From positions 16,478,915 to 16,542,914 of the forward strand of contig CM070606.1 of the NCBI GenBank assembly GCA_036346395.1: DNA of 64,000 bases, written 5' to 3'. The notes beneath the pieces are model-generated. The model was not told where the DNA came from, searched no databases, and was given only the letters and a program-made list of their open reading frames with translations. Both the position numbers and the translations under genes were made by a program. Source of the DNA: Hsuehochloa calcarea (lineage: Eukaryota > Streptophyta > Magnoliopsida > Poales > Poaceae). Position 1 is the first letter of the stretch. Each line of letters opens with the position of its first letter. Shown piece after piece: positions 1 through 10,304 of this stretch.

Positions 1-194
1 ATAAGAACGTTGGCTTATCGCGTTGACCGTCTCAGGTCCTTATGCGAAGTACACATCGTCTGGTGTGCTCGAGTGTTAAGCGAGTATCTGAGCAATTCCA
101 AGCTTGGAATATCGCTGTTTCATTCCAGTCGTAGTTTCCTTACATTTAGATTGGCGTGCAGATTCGAGGTCGAATCTTGTTAAGGAGGGTAGAA
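1..194 (+). mobile_element. 3' end of the interior of a Gypsy-type LTR element (family E, copy 1)
   Basis: This stretch closely matches the last ~200 bases before the LTR of a second copy at about 37290-37486, including the shared words TTGGCTTATCGCGTTGA and GTGCTCGAGTGTTAAGCGAG. It ends in a purine-rich run (AAGGAGGGTAGAA, about 182-194) directly before TGTAATAC. That is the expected position of a plus-strand polypurine tract, and it sets the orientation as plus. No coding sequence is visible. The rest of the element lies left of the window. Confidence 0.6.
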
Positions 195-2395
195 TGTAAT
201 ACTCTGGATTCGGATCGGGTAATTAGAAAAGCAGCTAGGGAGGGAAAAATTCAAACAAGAACTGAAATTTCCTGAATCGACAGAGGGTTTTCAGCGATCT
301 TCCGACAACCTGGGCCTGGGCCGCAGCCTAGGAGGGGCCCATGAGAGGGGCCAACCAAGAGGGGGTTTTTTCCTCATCCCCAAACCCTAGCCTATCTCCT
401 CTCTCTCCCCACTCCCCTCCCCAAGCCCCCACCCCCTCCTCCCCCTCTCCAACCGGCCGCCACCCTACTCCCTGTCGTACGCCAGACTTGTTCGTCATAT
501 TTGGGTAAGTTCCGTATGTTTTCTGATCTTCCCACCTGTTAGAAAGTTGTAGCCCTTGATCTTAGCTTTCTTTAGGCACTGAGATCATCAGATTTGGAGT
601 TACGGTTTAGGAGATATGGTAGTTTTACCGCGACTGTCCTGGACAGCTGACGTGTTTTGGAAGATTTTCTTGTCGGGCCATTATGAATTACTTAGAGGCT
701 GAATCTCGGGTTTTGGTCTTCTAGAGTTATGTTCCTGGTTTCCTTAGCTTTCTTTTGGCACCGATATCACGAGATTCCACCCTGCGGTTTAGGAGATATG
801 AATTTTTAACCGCACACTACTCTGTCTGTCAGAGATTTTGGAGACTGTCGGTTGCTCGTCGGTTTTTATCTCGTTACAGTCAGATTCAGAACTCCCACCC
901 AAATAGGTTATTGTAGCCCTTTAAATTATCTTTCCATGTTGATAAAGATCACCTCTATTGGATCAGTAGAATAAAAGTTACGTCATTTTCTTTACCACTG
1001 TTCTGAAATCTGAGCAGATATCTGTTAGTGTTTTCAACTGTTGTTTATGCCATCGTTTTGGCCGAATCGAGAACCCCGCCAACTAGAGTTTCAGAGTGTC
1101 GTATGTTAAGATTCATTGGGAACTAGTTTTGGGTCATTTCAATTCCAGATAATTAAATATATTTTTTCTCGCATCGCTGATCGTAAGGGTGAAATCGGTC
1201 AATAGTTTATTTTCAATTCGGTCCAGTGCGGTATATTGGGTAGTCAGGAGATATTGTAGAACACCGGTAGAAATGTATTTCCACGTTGTTCTTATTTCGG
1301 GAACACTTGTGTAGGCGGTGAGGCATCGCGTGTGGGAACACCTTCATTGCTTGCTAGCGCATCGCAACGCGAAAGGCAAGTACATTGAATCCTTTACATT
1401 GATGAATGATGTGTTTGTGTTCATGCTAATGTTTCTATGATTCATGTTTTCAATCAACGAAGTTACTCAACATTCATATTCCAGTACAGGCAAGTACTGC
1501 ATATTAACTTGTGGTGTTTTCAATTGAATGCATGATAATGTGATGTATACGTGTATGTTCTTGCACTTGTTCATGATGTTGATATGTTTCAAATTGATAA
1601 TTGAGAAAAGATGATGACATTCATATTACTTGCTTCATTCCATTCATACATGCTTTAATTTCCGTCACACGGAGTGGAATTTTGAAAGATCCATCAATTC
1701 CAAGATGGGCATTTGAAAGACTCATCAATTCCAAAGATGGGTATTTGAAAACCCATCAATTCCGAATGGGTACGTGTGATCCACCATTCCAATGTGGGCC
1801 ACGTTGGACACCCGTGATGAAACGCTCTTCATACGGTAACTTTAAGTGAACACCGACGGTGTTACACACGCTATACCGGTATAAGTCGTGATTAGTCCAT
1901 TCCTTGAAGGCATTCTTTCATTCCATCCATTCATGTATTCATTCAATTCAATCATGTATGTGGTGCAAGATTTCTTCATAATTCAATTGAATTGATTTAT
2001 CCACTATTTGATTGATTATTCTAATATGGTATTTGCTGAGTTTCGACTCACCCTTGTTTTCAATGTTATTTAGGTGATCCACCCTGATGTTGATGATTTT
2101 GGGAAGGAGTAGACCAACACGCTGCACACGTAACATTACTCGATAATTTTCATTAATGGTTTCAACTTTGATATTCCTTGATGAGAGAAGGATCAGATAA
2201 GTAATGTTTAAACTTCATGTCATGTCGCTCCATGATTAGTTTCTTGATTATTCGCCATCGATGTATTGGTCGCTTTCACCTCATTATCCTCGTTATTGAT
2301 ATTTGGATAGATGCATATTGAATCTTATTCCGTAAATTGTTCATATGTTGTATCCTTAGGTGGCATCTTGGCTTCCGAATAGCCAGGGTGTTACA
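195..2395 (+). repeat. 3' LTR of Gypsy family E, copy 1
   Basis: The LTR begins TGTAATAC after the purine tract and ends GGGTGTTACA, so it has TG...CA termini with short inverted ends. Length is about 2.2 kb. A second LTR at 37487-39670 has the same ends and the same order of internal blocks but is clearly diverged, so the two are different insertions and not a pair. A C/T-rich stretch lies near 365-480 and a short tandem array near 1690-1800. Open frames inside are short and have no recognisable domain. The lineage within Ty3/Gypsy is not determined because no pol is visible. Confidence 0.65.
1691..1800 (+). repeat. Short tandem array (28-31 bp units) in the family E LTR
   Basis: Four units with the core CCATCAATTCC (last unit CCACCATTCC) begin at 1691, 1721, 1752 and 1780. 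Each is followed by an ATGGG-like word, so each unit is partly self-complementary. The same array, with different unit proportions, is at 38990-39100 in the other family E LTR. Confidence 0.7.
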
Positions 2396-3400
2396 GAGTC
2401 GGAGGAATAGTGCAAGCTCTGAATTTTGAGGAGAAGGCTAAGAGTTTAAGAGGTTTTTTGAAGGTAATTGCTTAGCTCCAAATTTTTGAAAATTTTAAGG
2501 AGGACTCTGGACGTTTCGTTAATCTTTTCGTAAATTTTCTAGGATTTTTTTGTACATTAAATTTTTCCCTATAATTAATTGAAGTTCCTGCTTTTGTGAT
2601 TTGACTTTTAATTTACTACTTTGACTTTTTGTTTAAAAATAGCAATTTAATTCCAAAACTAATGAACTTTTGTATGTGAGTTTCTAAGTTTCTCCAGAAC
2701 CTAGAGAAAATATTTTGAAGAACTGTTCATATAATATGTTTGTATTTTAAATACAAATTCAAATTTGAGCATGCAAATATAATGGAACCAAATAACCTCC
2801 AAAAATTCCAGAAAAATCCCAAACAAGCAACAGGGCATATAAAATCCAATTAAAATTTCTTAGCTGTGGGAATTACTATATTTTCAAAATAACAAATAGT
2901 TTGTATTTCTGAGATAAAGAAACTATATTTACAAATTGAATTTTAGTATTTCTTTTGAAAGTACCTCAAGCATCCTACGAGCATATGAGGTTTTACTATT
3001 TATAATTTGAATACCAAAATAAACATTCCCATATTTGAAATCATTTTAGTTTTACCCCAAGTTCATTTTAAGCTTTTGAATTGGAGAAGGAGTATTGAAT
3101 TACTAGGTTTAAATTCTAGTCTTCAAAATCAAAAGGGCTTTCAACATACGGTTTTATACTCCACTTTGACTAAGTTTCAAAATCTTGACAAACTTTTATT
3201 TATTTTTTTAGAAATTTCATTTCTAGGGTTTGGAAAAACTAGGTTGTAACCTATTTGCTTTGCCACAAAAAGTTATAAAAGGGTCCAAAATTTTACAAAT
3301 GTGCATTAGATGCTTAGCTAATCCAACTTAGGGATCTTGGGCTGTTAGAGTGGACCAAAGGTCCATGCACTGTTCTGTGAGAACCCAGATGATTTAAATT
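2396..3400. other. AT-rich stretch with no recognisable gene
   Basis: This sequence follows the family E LTR end. It is AT-rich and has only one short open frame (80 codons), which carries no motif. It could be the far part of the diverged LTR that follows or unrelated intergenic sequence. I see no structure that decides between these. Confidence 0.4.
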
Positions 3401-4414
3401 GTAATGTTTAACCTTTCAATTGGTCCTAGCATCACAAATTAAATTTTCTTCTCTCGATGTATTATGTACCTCACAGGAGCTATACACATACACCATCAAA
3501 ACATCAATATCAATCCATACACAAGTTCTCACAATATCGAAACTCCATACTTTACAACATATTGAACTTATAAGGTTCAATTTTATACAAAGGGTCTGAC
3601 CATCCAAATAACAAGATAAATATCGAGTACGCAGCATAAAACAATGAGTAAACTAAGCTAAAATGGCTTGCCATAACCCGCAGGGCAACTGACAAGGCTC
3701 AAACCATAGCAAATCGACGTTCCTGCGCAATCTTTCTTACCCGATTCAACCTCGATACCTGTTGTCCAGATTAGTAAACAAAAGCAAATAGTGTTTACAT
3801 GAATGTACTCTGCTAGACTTTACCAAGCCTATAAACAGCTACATGCAAGCTCTATTCAAAGGAGAAGGCTATAGGGTTCATTTTCAGCACAAAGCAATAT
3901 TTCAATCCCATACAATGTAGTAGATTCAAATCGCAAGTTAGCAAATATTTTTAATGATTCAAATAACAGCGAGTGATTAACATTAGACATCAACAAAATA
4001 TCTACATGTGGCTACCCCCTGCAGCACACAAATATAGCATGAGAACCACTCTCAATACTGACAATCAAGTTTTATGTTCAAAATTCTGAAATAATATTGA
4101 GTCTAATTCTTGTGGGAAATAACTAAGCGTATCCATAACCTAGGACGAGGCTATTCGAATAGATTAAACACTGCAGGGGTGTACCAATGTACCCACACGC
4201 CACACGCCAGACCACTCCTTATCATATTTTGTTTTAAGTTATTTTGATCCCTTAATTAGTTTTGTATTTCCATAATTTGAGTCTTACATTTCTTTATTAG
4301 ACAAAAGTCTTGCAATAAAATCAAGAGAAGCAAATGTCAACAAAATTCATCAAAAGTTTTGAAAAGATCACTTTTCATATTTTTTAAAATAAGTCCAAAT
4401 TTCGGGTTGTTACA
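3400..4414 (-). repeat. Diverged Gypsy LTR remnant, minus strand
   Basis: The right end, TTTCGGGTTGTTACA, reads on the minus strand as TGTAACAACCCGAAA, a typical Gypsy LTR start. Blocks inside follow the same order as the Tekay LTRs of this window. AAAGGAGAAGGCTATAGGG near 3860 corresponds to AAAGGAGGGTTATAGGG near 62966. The ATTCGAATAGATT...CACTGCAGGGG...ACCCACAC block near 4155-4200 corresponds to the block near 63260-63302. The 55250-55400 part of the solo LTR is related too, in the opposite orientation. The left boundary is approximate. No internal coding region or target duplication was found. Confidence 0.45.
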
Positions 4415-5355
4415 TGATAATTAATCTAAAGAACATAATAACATTTATTCTATAACTCATAAATATAGACGTGATACGATCATTTTTATGATTGCCTCTA
4501 GAGCATATCACTAACATATGTGCCCAGAAGAATTGCAATCCAATCTCTCCACCTCGGGCCAAAACCCTACCACTGAATCATGTCCACCATGTACGGCCAG
4601 TCAAATGCTTTGGCAATGTCGAGTTTCTTCATGAGTGCCGGCGTCTTTGATCGATTATAACTTCGGGCCAAATTCTGCACATATAGAAAGTCGCATGGAC
4701 ATCACCTTGGAGATGGGCTTTGCCATGCTATGAATTAGGCTAATTGGTCTGAATTCTCCAATTTCGGTGGCCTTCTCCTTTTCGCAAAGATGTCTATATT
4801 AGCCGTGTTGATTTTCGCGAATTGTGATCTGCTCATGGTGAAGAACTTGGAGAACACCGATATTATGTTTCCTTTGATGACTTCCCAAATCTCCTTGAAG
4901 AAGCAAATGTGTAAAACTTGAGTTTGCATCTCCTAATCTTAACCATGTCATCCGAGATCGTTGTTTCCATCTCAACCTCTGGATGGTCGCTAATCCTGAA
5001 TTTTACTCGAGGGTCGCACGGTTCATTTTCAGATCGTAAGTCGCTTTGCTCCCGAGCTTGGTCGAGCGGAAGAACTACCTCGAGAGCTATATGCATCCAA
5101 GCTTTGTATTGCCGATTTTTATCCGCTCCAAGGTCACAGGCCCTTGCGCTTTTTGGAGTTTGGTGATTAGAACCTTTATTGGGTCATCGCATGAACCTTT
5201 TGGGACAAGGTCTCCGAATCACCTCTTTGTATCCAGTCATAAGAGGCCAATAATTTTCAAAAGCAAACCTTTGGTGTTCGAAGTTTTCTACCGAGATTAG
5301 AAGGGGCAAAGTGGTCTAAGACTAAAGATGAGTGTCCCATTCGGGTTGCCAAGGT
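4415..5355 (-). pseudogene. LINE (non-LTR retrotransposon) ORF2, reverse transcriptase part, broken
   Basis: Read on the minus strand, several frames joined by indels give plant LINE ORF2 words: KQRSRMTWLRLGDAN (near 4900-5000), EFRPISLIHSMAK (near 4720-4760) and IAKAFDWPYMVDM then GFGPRWRDWI (near 4520-4620). These match the region between endonuclease and RT and the first RT blocks of plant L1-type elements. The YADD catalytic block is not present; homology fades near 4490 and the LTR remnant begins at 4414. The piece is contiguous in protein order with the endonuclease part at 7270-7999 once the inserted gag-only element is ignored. It is inactive. Confidence 0.7.
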
Positions 5356-5702
5356 CGTTGGTCCAAACCAAGACGAACACACGCTAACGTAATGGAACCC
5401 TTGAACGCGAACACAAGAACACAACAAAATTTTATGCCACGAACAACGAGCCTTTTTCGATTTTTTCTTGCTCTCTTGCTCTTGTTGTTCAAGTTACAAG
5501 ACCATATGTGCCCTTATATAGGCCGAGCACTTGGATTCTTTGATCCAATCTCTGCTTCCGAGTAAGAAACCTACTTGACTCACATTAGGAAACCAAAACT
5601 AAATATGGAAAGATAACAAAGGAAATAAACTAAATTGATCCGATGTCGATTGCATCAGATTCTAATACCCTATACTTGGCAAGTCTAGATTAATTTCCAA
5701 CA
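5356..5702 (-). repeat. 3' LTR of gag-only Copia element (TR-GAG type)
   Basis: This stretch is nearly identical to 6912-7269. It starts CGTTGGTCCAAACC where the partner starts TGTTGGCCCAAACC, and it ends ATTAATTTCCAACA. On the minus strand it is preceded by the purine-rich GATTAGGGGA, a fitting polypurine tract. The promoter word CCTATATAAGGG is at 5511-5522 on the minus strand. Confidence 0.85.
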
Positions 5703-5787
5703 ATCCCCTAATCTAGACTTGCCGACTCTAACTTGTTGCCGCAATGGTCTCAACTACGACTTTCCCAATCGATACTCTACACGTGAT

Positions 5788-5905
5788 GGCGAACACACCT
5801 CCTCAACATCCCTGACACAACTCAGACGGCGAACACACCTCCTCAATGTCACATACTCAACTCAACAGACTCGACTAAGAACGACGAACACACCTCCTCA
5901 ACGCC
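5788..5905 (-). repeat. Minisatellite in the 3' tail of the gag-only element
   Basis: The 17-bp word CGAACACACCTCCTCAA occurs at about 5790, 5830 and 5885, each followed by a variant of a CTGACTCAACT-like spacer. It lies between the gag remnant and the polypurine tract. Confidence 0.75.
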
Positions 5906-6897
5906 CTGACTCAACTTAGCATCGAGTAACGCCGCTCATATTCAAGATCCGCCACAATTAAACGCGCTCCGCTTTCTCCTTTCGGGATTACGGCATTCAA
6001 AAGTGAAGTACTCGTAGTCCCGATAGCTTGTAGCAAATAATCTTCGCCTTGTCGAACTTGCTATTCTTCATGCCGAGTTGTTGGCGCCTTTTATTGGACT
6101 CGATTCCCACTCGCCACGAGTGAGTAGTAGATGCTCATCTTCCTCGCCGTGTCGCCGCCCCTTTGTGCGTTCCTCGTGTGTCTTGATCGCCCAACCACCT
6201 CCACAATCGCCATCGCCTTCATATCAACAAATTACTCAATGGTGGAGACGATCGGCAAGAATTTTTCGCATGACACGAAGAAACTTCTTCACGACGGTGC
6301 GCTCCTCCATCTTGTCTCCAAGGACACAAATCTCGTTGACGATGGTGGTCGCTTCATGGCGGTCATTGATGGACTCGATCTCCTTCATCTTCATTACATC
6401 GAACTCGCCATGAGAGTCTCGCGCCAGGCCTCCTTGACGCTGCTCAAAGACCGATGTGCATCTCCTTCAGAGTGTCCCAAGCCTCCTTGGCCATCTCATA
6501 TTCGGCCAAGACCATCATCAAGGCCTCATGCATAGCTTGGAATATGGCGGCGAGAGCCATCTGGTCCTTGCGCCATCGACCAGCCTCTTTGCCTTCCACC
6601 GCTGCTCACACCCTTATGCGCCGCATGAACACCTTCATCTTCACCGCCCAAGAGCCATAGTTGGTCTCAGTGAGCATTGGGTTTTGAAGGTTACCAAACC
6701 CACCTTTACCGGTGCCTTGATGCCGCCGTGTCCGAGGTGTCATCACCGCCCACGAACTCGCTTGACGGCATTCGCCGCGACACGATGCGCTACACCTCGC
6801 GGCGCCCGAGGTGTATCGCCGAACCGCCGAGAGTCGTCTTCGCCCCGACCGAGCCACGCTTTGCCCGTCTCGCGCCGCACACTTCTCCTCGCACCTT

Positions 6898-6909
6898 GCT
6901 CTGATACCA
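6898..6909 (-). other. Primer binding site of the gag-only element
   Basis: The minus strand reads TGGTATCAGAGC two bases inside the right LTR (6912-7269). This is the standard complement of the 3' end of initiator tRNA-Met. It fixes the right LTR as the 5' LTR and the orientation as minus. Confidence 0.9.
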
Positions 6910-6911
6910 AT

Positions 6912-7269
6912 TGTTGGCCCAAACCGAAGACGAACACACGCGAACGCAATGGAACCCTCGAACGCGAACACAAGAACACAACAAAATTTTGTGCCAACAA
7001 CAATGTAGCTTTTTCCGATTTTCTCTTGCTCTCTTGCTCTCTTGCTCTTGTTGTTCAAGTTACAAGACCATATGTGCCCTTATATAGGCTGAGCACTTGG
7101 ATTCTTTGATCCAACTCAGTTTCCGAGTAGGAAACCTACTCGGACTCACATTAGGAAACCAAAACTAAATATGAAAAGCTAACAAAGGAAATAAACTAAA
7201 TTGATCCGATGCTGATTGCATCAGGATTCTAACATCCTATACTTGGCAAGTCTAGATTAATTTCCAACA
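6912..7269 (-). repeat. 5' LTR of gag-only Copia element (TR-GAG type)
   Basis: 358 bp with TGTTGG...CCAACA ends, a TATA-type promoter word CCTATATAAGGG on the minus strand at 7077-7088 and a repeated CTTGCTCT tract near 7024-7051. It pairs with 5356-5702. Candidate flanking target repeats are AAGGT on the left and AAGAC on the right, which agree in only three of five bases. Confidence 0.85.
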
Positions 7270-7999
7270 AAGACTCACAATCCTTTCCAAGGTTGGGTTA
7301 TGCTGCTCATTGACCAAGTAAACATCCGATCTTGCATATGAATCTCCTTTAGCTCACAGTGGTTGATTGCCACCCTAAATTGCCCCATTAGCCTCCTGTT
7401 CAGATTCAGATTGTTCGTCACAGGCTCAATAGATGAGATTGAAATCTCCAATGATGAGCCAAGGTCTGTCAATCATAGTATGGACATGCTTTATCTCCTC
7501 TATGAAGGCTAGTTTGCGTTGATCCTCATGGGGGGCATAAACCATAGTTAGGATCCACGGTTGACCATCGTCTTGTGGCATGACTCTCACTGTGACAGAT
7601 TTGTCTAGGATAGTTGGGCTGTCTATGTGCATTAGGTTAGCATCCCAAAGCACAGTTAGGATCCACGGTTGACCATCGTCTTGTGGCATGACTCACTGAG
7701 TCACTGTGACAGATTTGTCTAGGATAGTTGGGCTGTCTATGTGCATTAGGTTAGCATCCCAAAGCACAGTTAGGATCCACGGTTGACCATCGTCTTGTGG
7801 CATGACTCACTGAGTCACTGTGACAGATTTGTCTAGGATAGTTGGGATGTCTATGTGCATTAGGTTAGCATCCCGAAGTTTTGTTTCTTGTAAATATAGA
7901 ATGGAGCATGAAGCGTCCGCTACCAACTCGTTAGCTTTTGCGCGCTGGTGTATTAAGTCCTCGTACATTCTAGCTTAGAATTTTGCAGGTGCTAATCAT
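7270..7999 (-). pseudogene. LINE ORF2, endonuclease part, broken
   Basis: The minus strand encodes the apurinic-type endonuclease of an L1-type plant LINE. An ATG at 7997-7999 precedes MISTCKILS, then a stop where tryptophan is expected, then NVRGLNTPAR. This is followed by LQETKL, PWILTMVYAPHEDQRKLAF, RPWLIIGDFNLIY and LNRRLMGQFRVAINHCELK...FTWS. LQET and GDFN carry the catalytic Glu and the Asp/Asn pair of the exonuclease-endonuclease-phosphatase fold, which nicks target DNA for target-primed reverse transcription. The frame is broken by a triplicated segment (7551-7874) and by indels. The gag-only Copia then separates it from the RT part. Confidence 0.8.
7551..7874 (-). repeat. Three tandem copies of a 108-114 bp segment inside the LINE endonuclease
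   Basis: GGATCCACGGTTGACCATCG begins at 7551, 7659 and 7773. The first unit is 108 bp. The second is 114 bp and differs mainly by a 6-bp ACTGAG insertion, which the third unit shares. The third runs out at about 7874. The unit encodes the stretch from DANLMHIDSPTI to DDGQPWILT, so the duplication repeats part of the domain. Confidence 0.9.
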
Positions 8000-8645
8000 G
8001 ATCGGAGGCTCAGATCATACGCCAACTATAATAGTAACCTGCAGCTTAAGCATATCTTCGAATTACCCATTACATTGTACCTACGATAACTTGATATGCA
8101 CGACCAACCTTCTAATTGTAGCCTACCATATACAGCCACTGTCCGGCAAACAACGGAAGGGCAGGGCAGACTACCAACATGCGTGAGCATTACCCAAAGG
8201 GCGGACATCATGAAACTAGTAACTGCTACGTTACCCGAGTAGCACCACATCTACTCCTAGGGCTTTGCCGTCGATTCCTCCTAGGGCCCTGATTGCTTGG
8301 ATGGTCTCCGGTTCCAGTGGGTGCTTGAACAAGTTGATCATGAACCTCTCCCTCGCAGTAGTGTCAGCATAGTTGCTCTTGACCGAGCTAGCAAACTTCT
8401 TCTGGTCTTCTGGTTGGCAATGGGAGACATTGATGTCTCTGAGCGGGAAGCGGAGTCGGACCTGGATGGCTCTTGCCACCAGGTTTGGCGGAGGGTTACG
8501 TAGGCGGCCCACCACCGTGGCAATGACCGCTGTGTTGCGGAGGCGTGCGTGAAGAAAGTCACCGGAGGATCTAATACGCTCTCAAGTCGCCTCGTCAGAA
8601 GACGGAAGAAATCTGTTAGTCGAATTCTTTTGACTAGCGACCGAC
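8000..8645 (-). pseudogene. Unassigned remnant, possibly LINE ORF1 and the ORF1-ORF2 spacer
   Basis: A 94-codon minus-strand frame (8231-8515) reads through LVARAIQVRLRFPLRDINVS and FMINLFKHPLEPETIQAIRA. I do not recognise the family. Its place just upstream of LINE ORF2 on the same strand would suit ORF1 of that LINE. The stretch 8000-8230 has no convincing frame. The region stops at the family D LTR, which appears to have inserted here. Confidence 0.3.
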
Positions 8646-8945
8646 TGTTGATACTGCTCACCAGGTGTGGTCGAAACGATAAACAGTAAGTACTGATAAA
8701 AACAATAACAAACAAAGAAAATTTTGCGGTGCCGAACTGAACACCTTTTCTAGTTTTTCTTCTACTATTTATACACATTTGTACATCTTAGAAATAGAGA
8801 ATACTTCTATCCTAGCCGGACTCGACTAACCGAAACTGATTCCAAACTGGAATCAACTGAAGCTAACAGAACAAACTAAGCTCTAATACGACAGGACTAT
8901 TCATAGTTGTACTCGGACAAGCAAATCAAATCTTGATTATTTCCA
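8646..8945 (-). repeat. 3' LTR of Copia family D (minus strand)
   Basis: The plus strand runs from TGTTGATACTG to TTATTTCCA. Read on the minus strand it begins TGGAAATAATCAAG and ends GCAGTATCAACA, about 300 bp. On the minus strand it is preceded by AAGGGGGTGCAT, a good polypurine tract. A promoter word GTATAAATAG is at about 8765-8774 on the minus strand. The RNase H fragment directly upstream confirms the orientation. Confidence 0.7.
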
Positions 8946-9512
8946 ATGCACCCCCTTAATCTAGATTTGGATGCGCAAGATCTTTGACACCAATCAACTC
9001 ATGCATTTCTGAAAAACTTCAGTTTGGCAAGTGACTTGATGAGAATGTTTGTGCGCTATTCTTATTCACTAACGTGCTGAATTAATTCTCCTCTTTCAAC
9101 ACTCTCACAAATAAAATGGAATCGGGTGTTGATATGTTTGCTCCTCCCATGAAACACTGGGTTCTTCATCAACGCAATTGCTAACTTGTTGTCGACATGT
9201 AGCTTAACGGCTTCCGGATGACGTCCGGCCCGTCACTCCACTCAATAGACTCCTCAGCCATAAAGCTTGACATGCAGCTGCTGCAGCCGCCATGAACACT
9301 GCCTCACATGACTACAATACGACGCTCTTCTGTTTTTGTGATGCCCATGAAATCACATTGCTGTTGATATAGAACACCATCCCACTTGTGCTTTTCTAGT
9401 CATCAATGTCATCGGCTAAGCTACTATCACATAACCCAACCAACTTCCCATCTCTACATGTATATTCCAGTCCAAATTCAATAGTACCTTTTAGATACCT
9501 CAGGATTGTTTG
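8946..9512 (-). pseudogene. RNase H end of a Copia family D polyprotein, broken
   Basis: The minus strand encodes the C-terminal part of a Ty1/Copia pol: ILRYLKGTIEFGLEYTCRDG, KLVG, KSTSGMVFYINSNVISWASQ, a CEAVFMAAAAAACQALWLR stretch, then the tail around HPIPFYL. RNase H degrades the RNA of the RNA-DNA hybrid during replication. Indels and stops make it inactive. The frame resumes upstream at about 20414-20457, on the other side of SIRE-b, so SIRE-b landed in this RNase H. Everything farther upstream in the element is missing from the window. Confidence 0.75.
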
Positions 9513-9628
9513 TGAGAGACCATGTGAGAGGTCCTCCACTCTGAGTGATGAGTATTTGACAAGTGTGTTGATTAGATTGAGAGTTGAGATTTTCGGTTTG
9601 GACTGTTTCTGGGCTGAGTCAGGGAAAT

Positions 9629-9925
9629 CGGAACTACCTGTGTATGGAGCGAAGTTCCGATTAATCGAACTACCGTGTTGAAAATCGAACTTCGCTTAAT
9701 CTGGGATTTGAGTTCGCTTGAGCTAAAGCGGAACTTCCGCACTGGTGTTGCGGAAGTACCGCTATGTCCGACAGAGAGTCAAAATCGGAATTGAATCTCG
9801 GGAAATCGGATGTTACGAAGATCGGAAGTTCCGCAATGGTAAGCGCGAACTTCCGATAATCCCGACAGTGCGGATGTTGAAATCGAACTTCCACTGTGGT
9901 AAGCGCGAACTTCCGATTGTGTCCG
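9629..9925 (+). repeat. Array of short near-palindromes, CGGAACTTCCG type, in the SIRE-b 5' LTR
   Basis: Copies and variants of CGGAACTTCCG or its mirror CGGAAGTTCCG occur from 9629 to 9925, including GCGGAACTTCCGC at 9728-9740 and GCGGAAGTACCGC at 9750-9762. Most neighbours are about 19-25 bp apart. The same array is at 18940-19229 in the 3' LTR. A smaller group lies near 10856-10960. Confidence 0.8.
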
Positions 9926-10262
9926 TAATCGTGCGTAGAAGGTTAAATTGTGATTTTGATTTTGTATGAGTTTGAGTCTTATACAAATATTGATGCTATG
10001 TTATTGTGCAATGCTATGTGATGTGTTTTTGTCTGTGTTGACTGCAGGGCATCAAGATGGAGTCGTGGCGAGACACGTGGACCGGACTAGGCGCAGGAGG
10101 CGTTGAGGTCAGAACGGTCGGGATGTGTCGAAGACGGCGTGAATCTTGAAGCGATTGCGAGTCGTGCACAACAAGGTGTACGGAGGCTTCCGTAAGGTGC
10201 GCAAGGGGCGAAGGGTCTTTTCGCAAAGCGGCAAAAGTGGAGGCGGTTCCGTTCGGTGTAGC

Positions 10263-10304
10263 GGGCTTAATGGGTTGGAGGCCCATTAGCCAAGGCTATA
10301 AATA
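10263..10304 (+). promoter_or_regulatory. Core promoter of the SIRE-b 5' LTR
   Basis: GGGCTTAATGGG (10263-10274) and GCCCATTAGCC (10281-10291) form an inverted repeat with a 6-base loop. TATAAATA follows immediately at 10297-10304. The 3' LTR copy is at 19569-19609. SIRE-c has a weaker version near 21765-21805. Confidence 0.65.

Larger units (their letters stand above)
5703..6911 (-). pseudogene. Copia-type gag fragment, the only protein-coding content of a non-autonomous element
   Basis: On the minus strand the region just after the primer site encodes NPMLTETNYGSWAVKMKVF (near 6610-6680), a typical start of a Copia gag domain. It continues with AIFQAMHEALMMVLAEYEMA and AKEAWDTLKEMHIG (near 6450-6560). 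A zinc-knuckle-like stretch, KIICYKLSG, lies near 6020. Indels break the frame repeatedly. The next sequence is a short 3' tail with a minisatellite and then the LTR. There is no protease, integrase, RT or RNase H, and the 1.2 kb interior has no room for them. The element must therefore have moved using enzymes from a related autonomous Copia. It is inserted in LINE ORF2. Confidence 0.75.

Noticed and set aside
8338..8778. A 146-codon minus-strand frame across the family D LTR edge
   Set aside because: It crosses the LTR boundary at 8646 and runs in a different phase from the better frame at 8231-8515. It is probably accidental.
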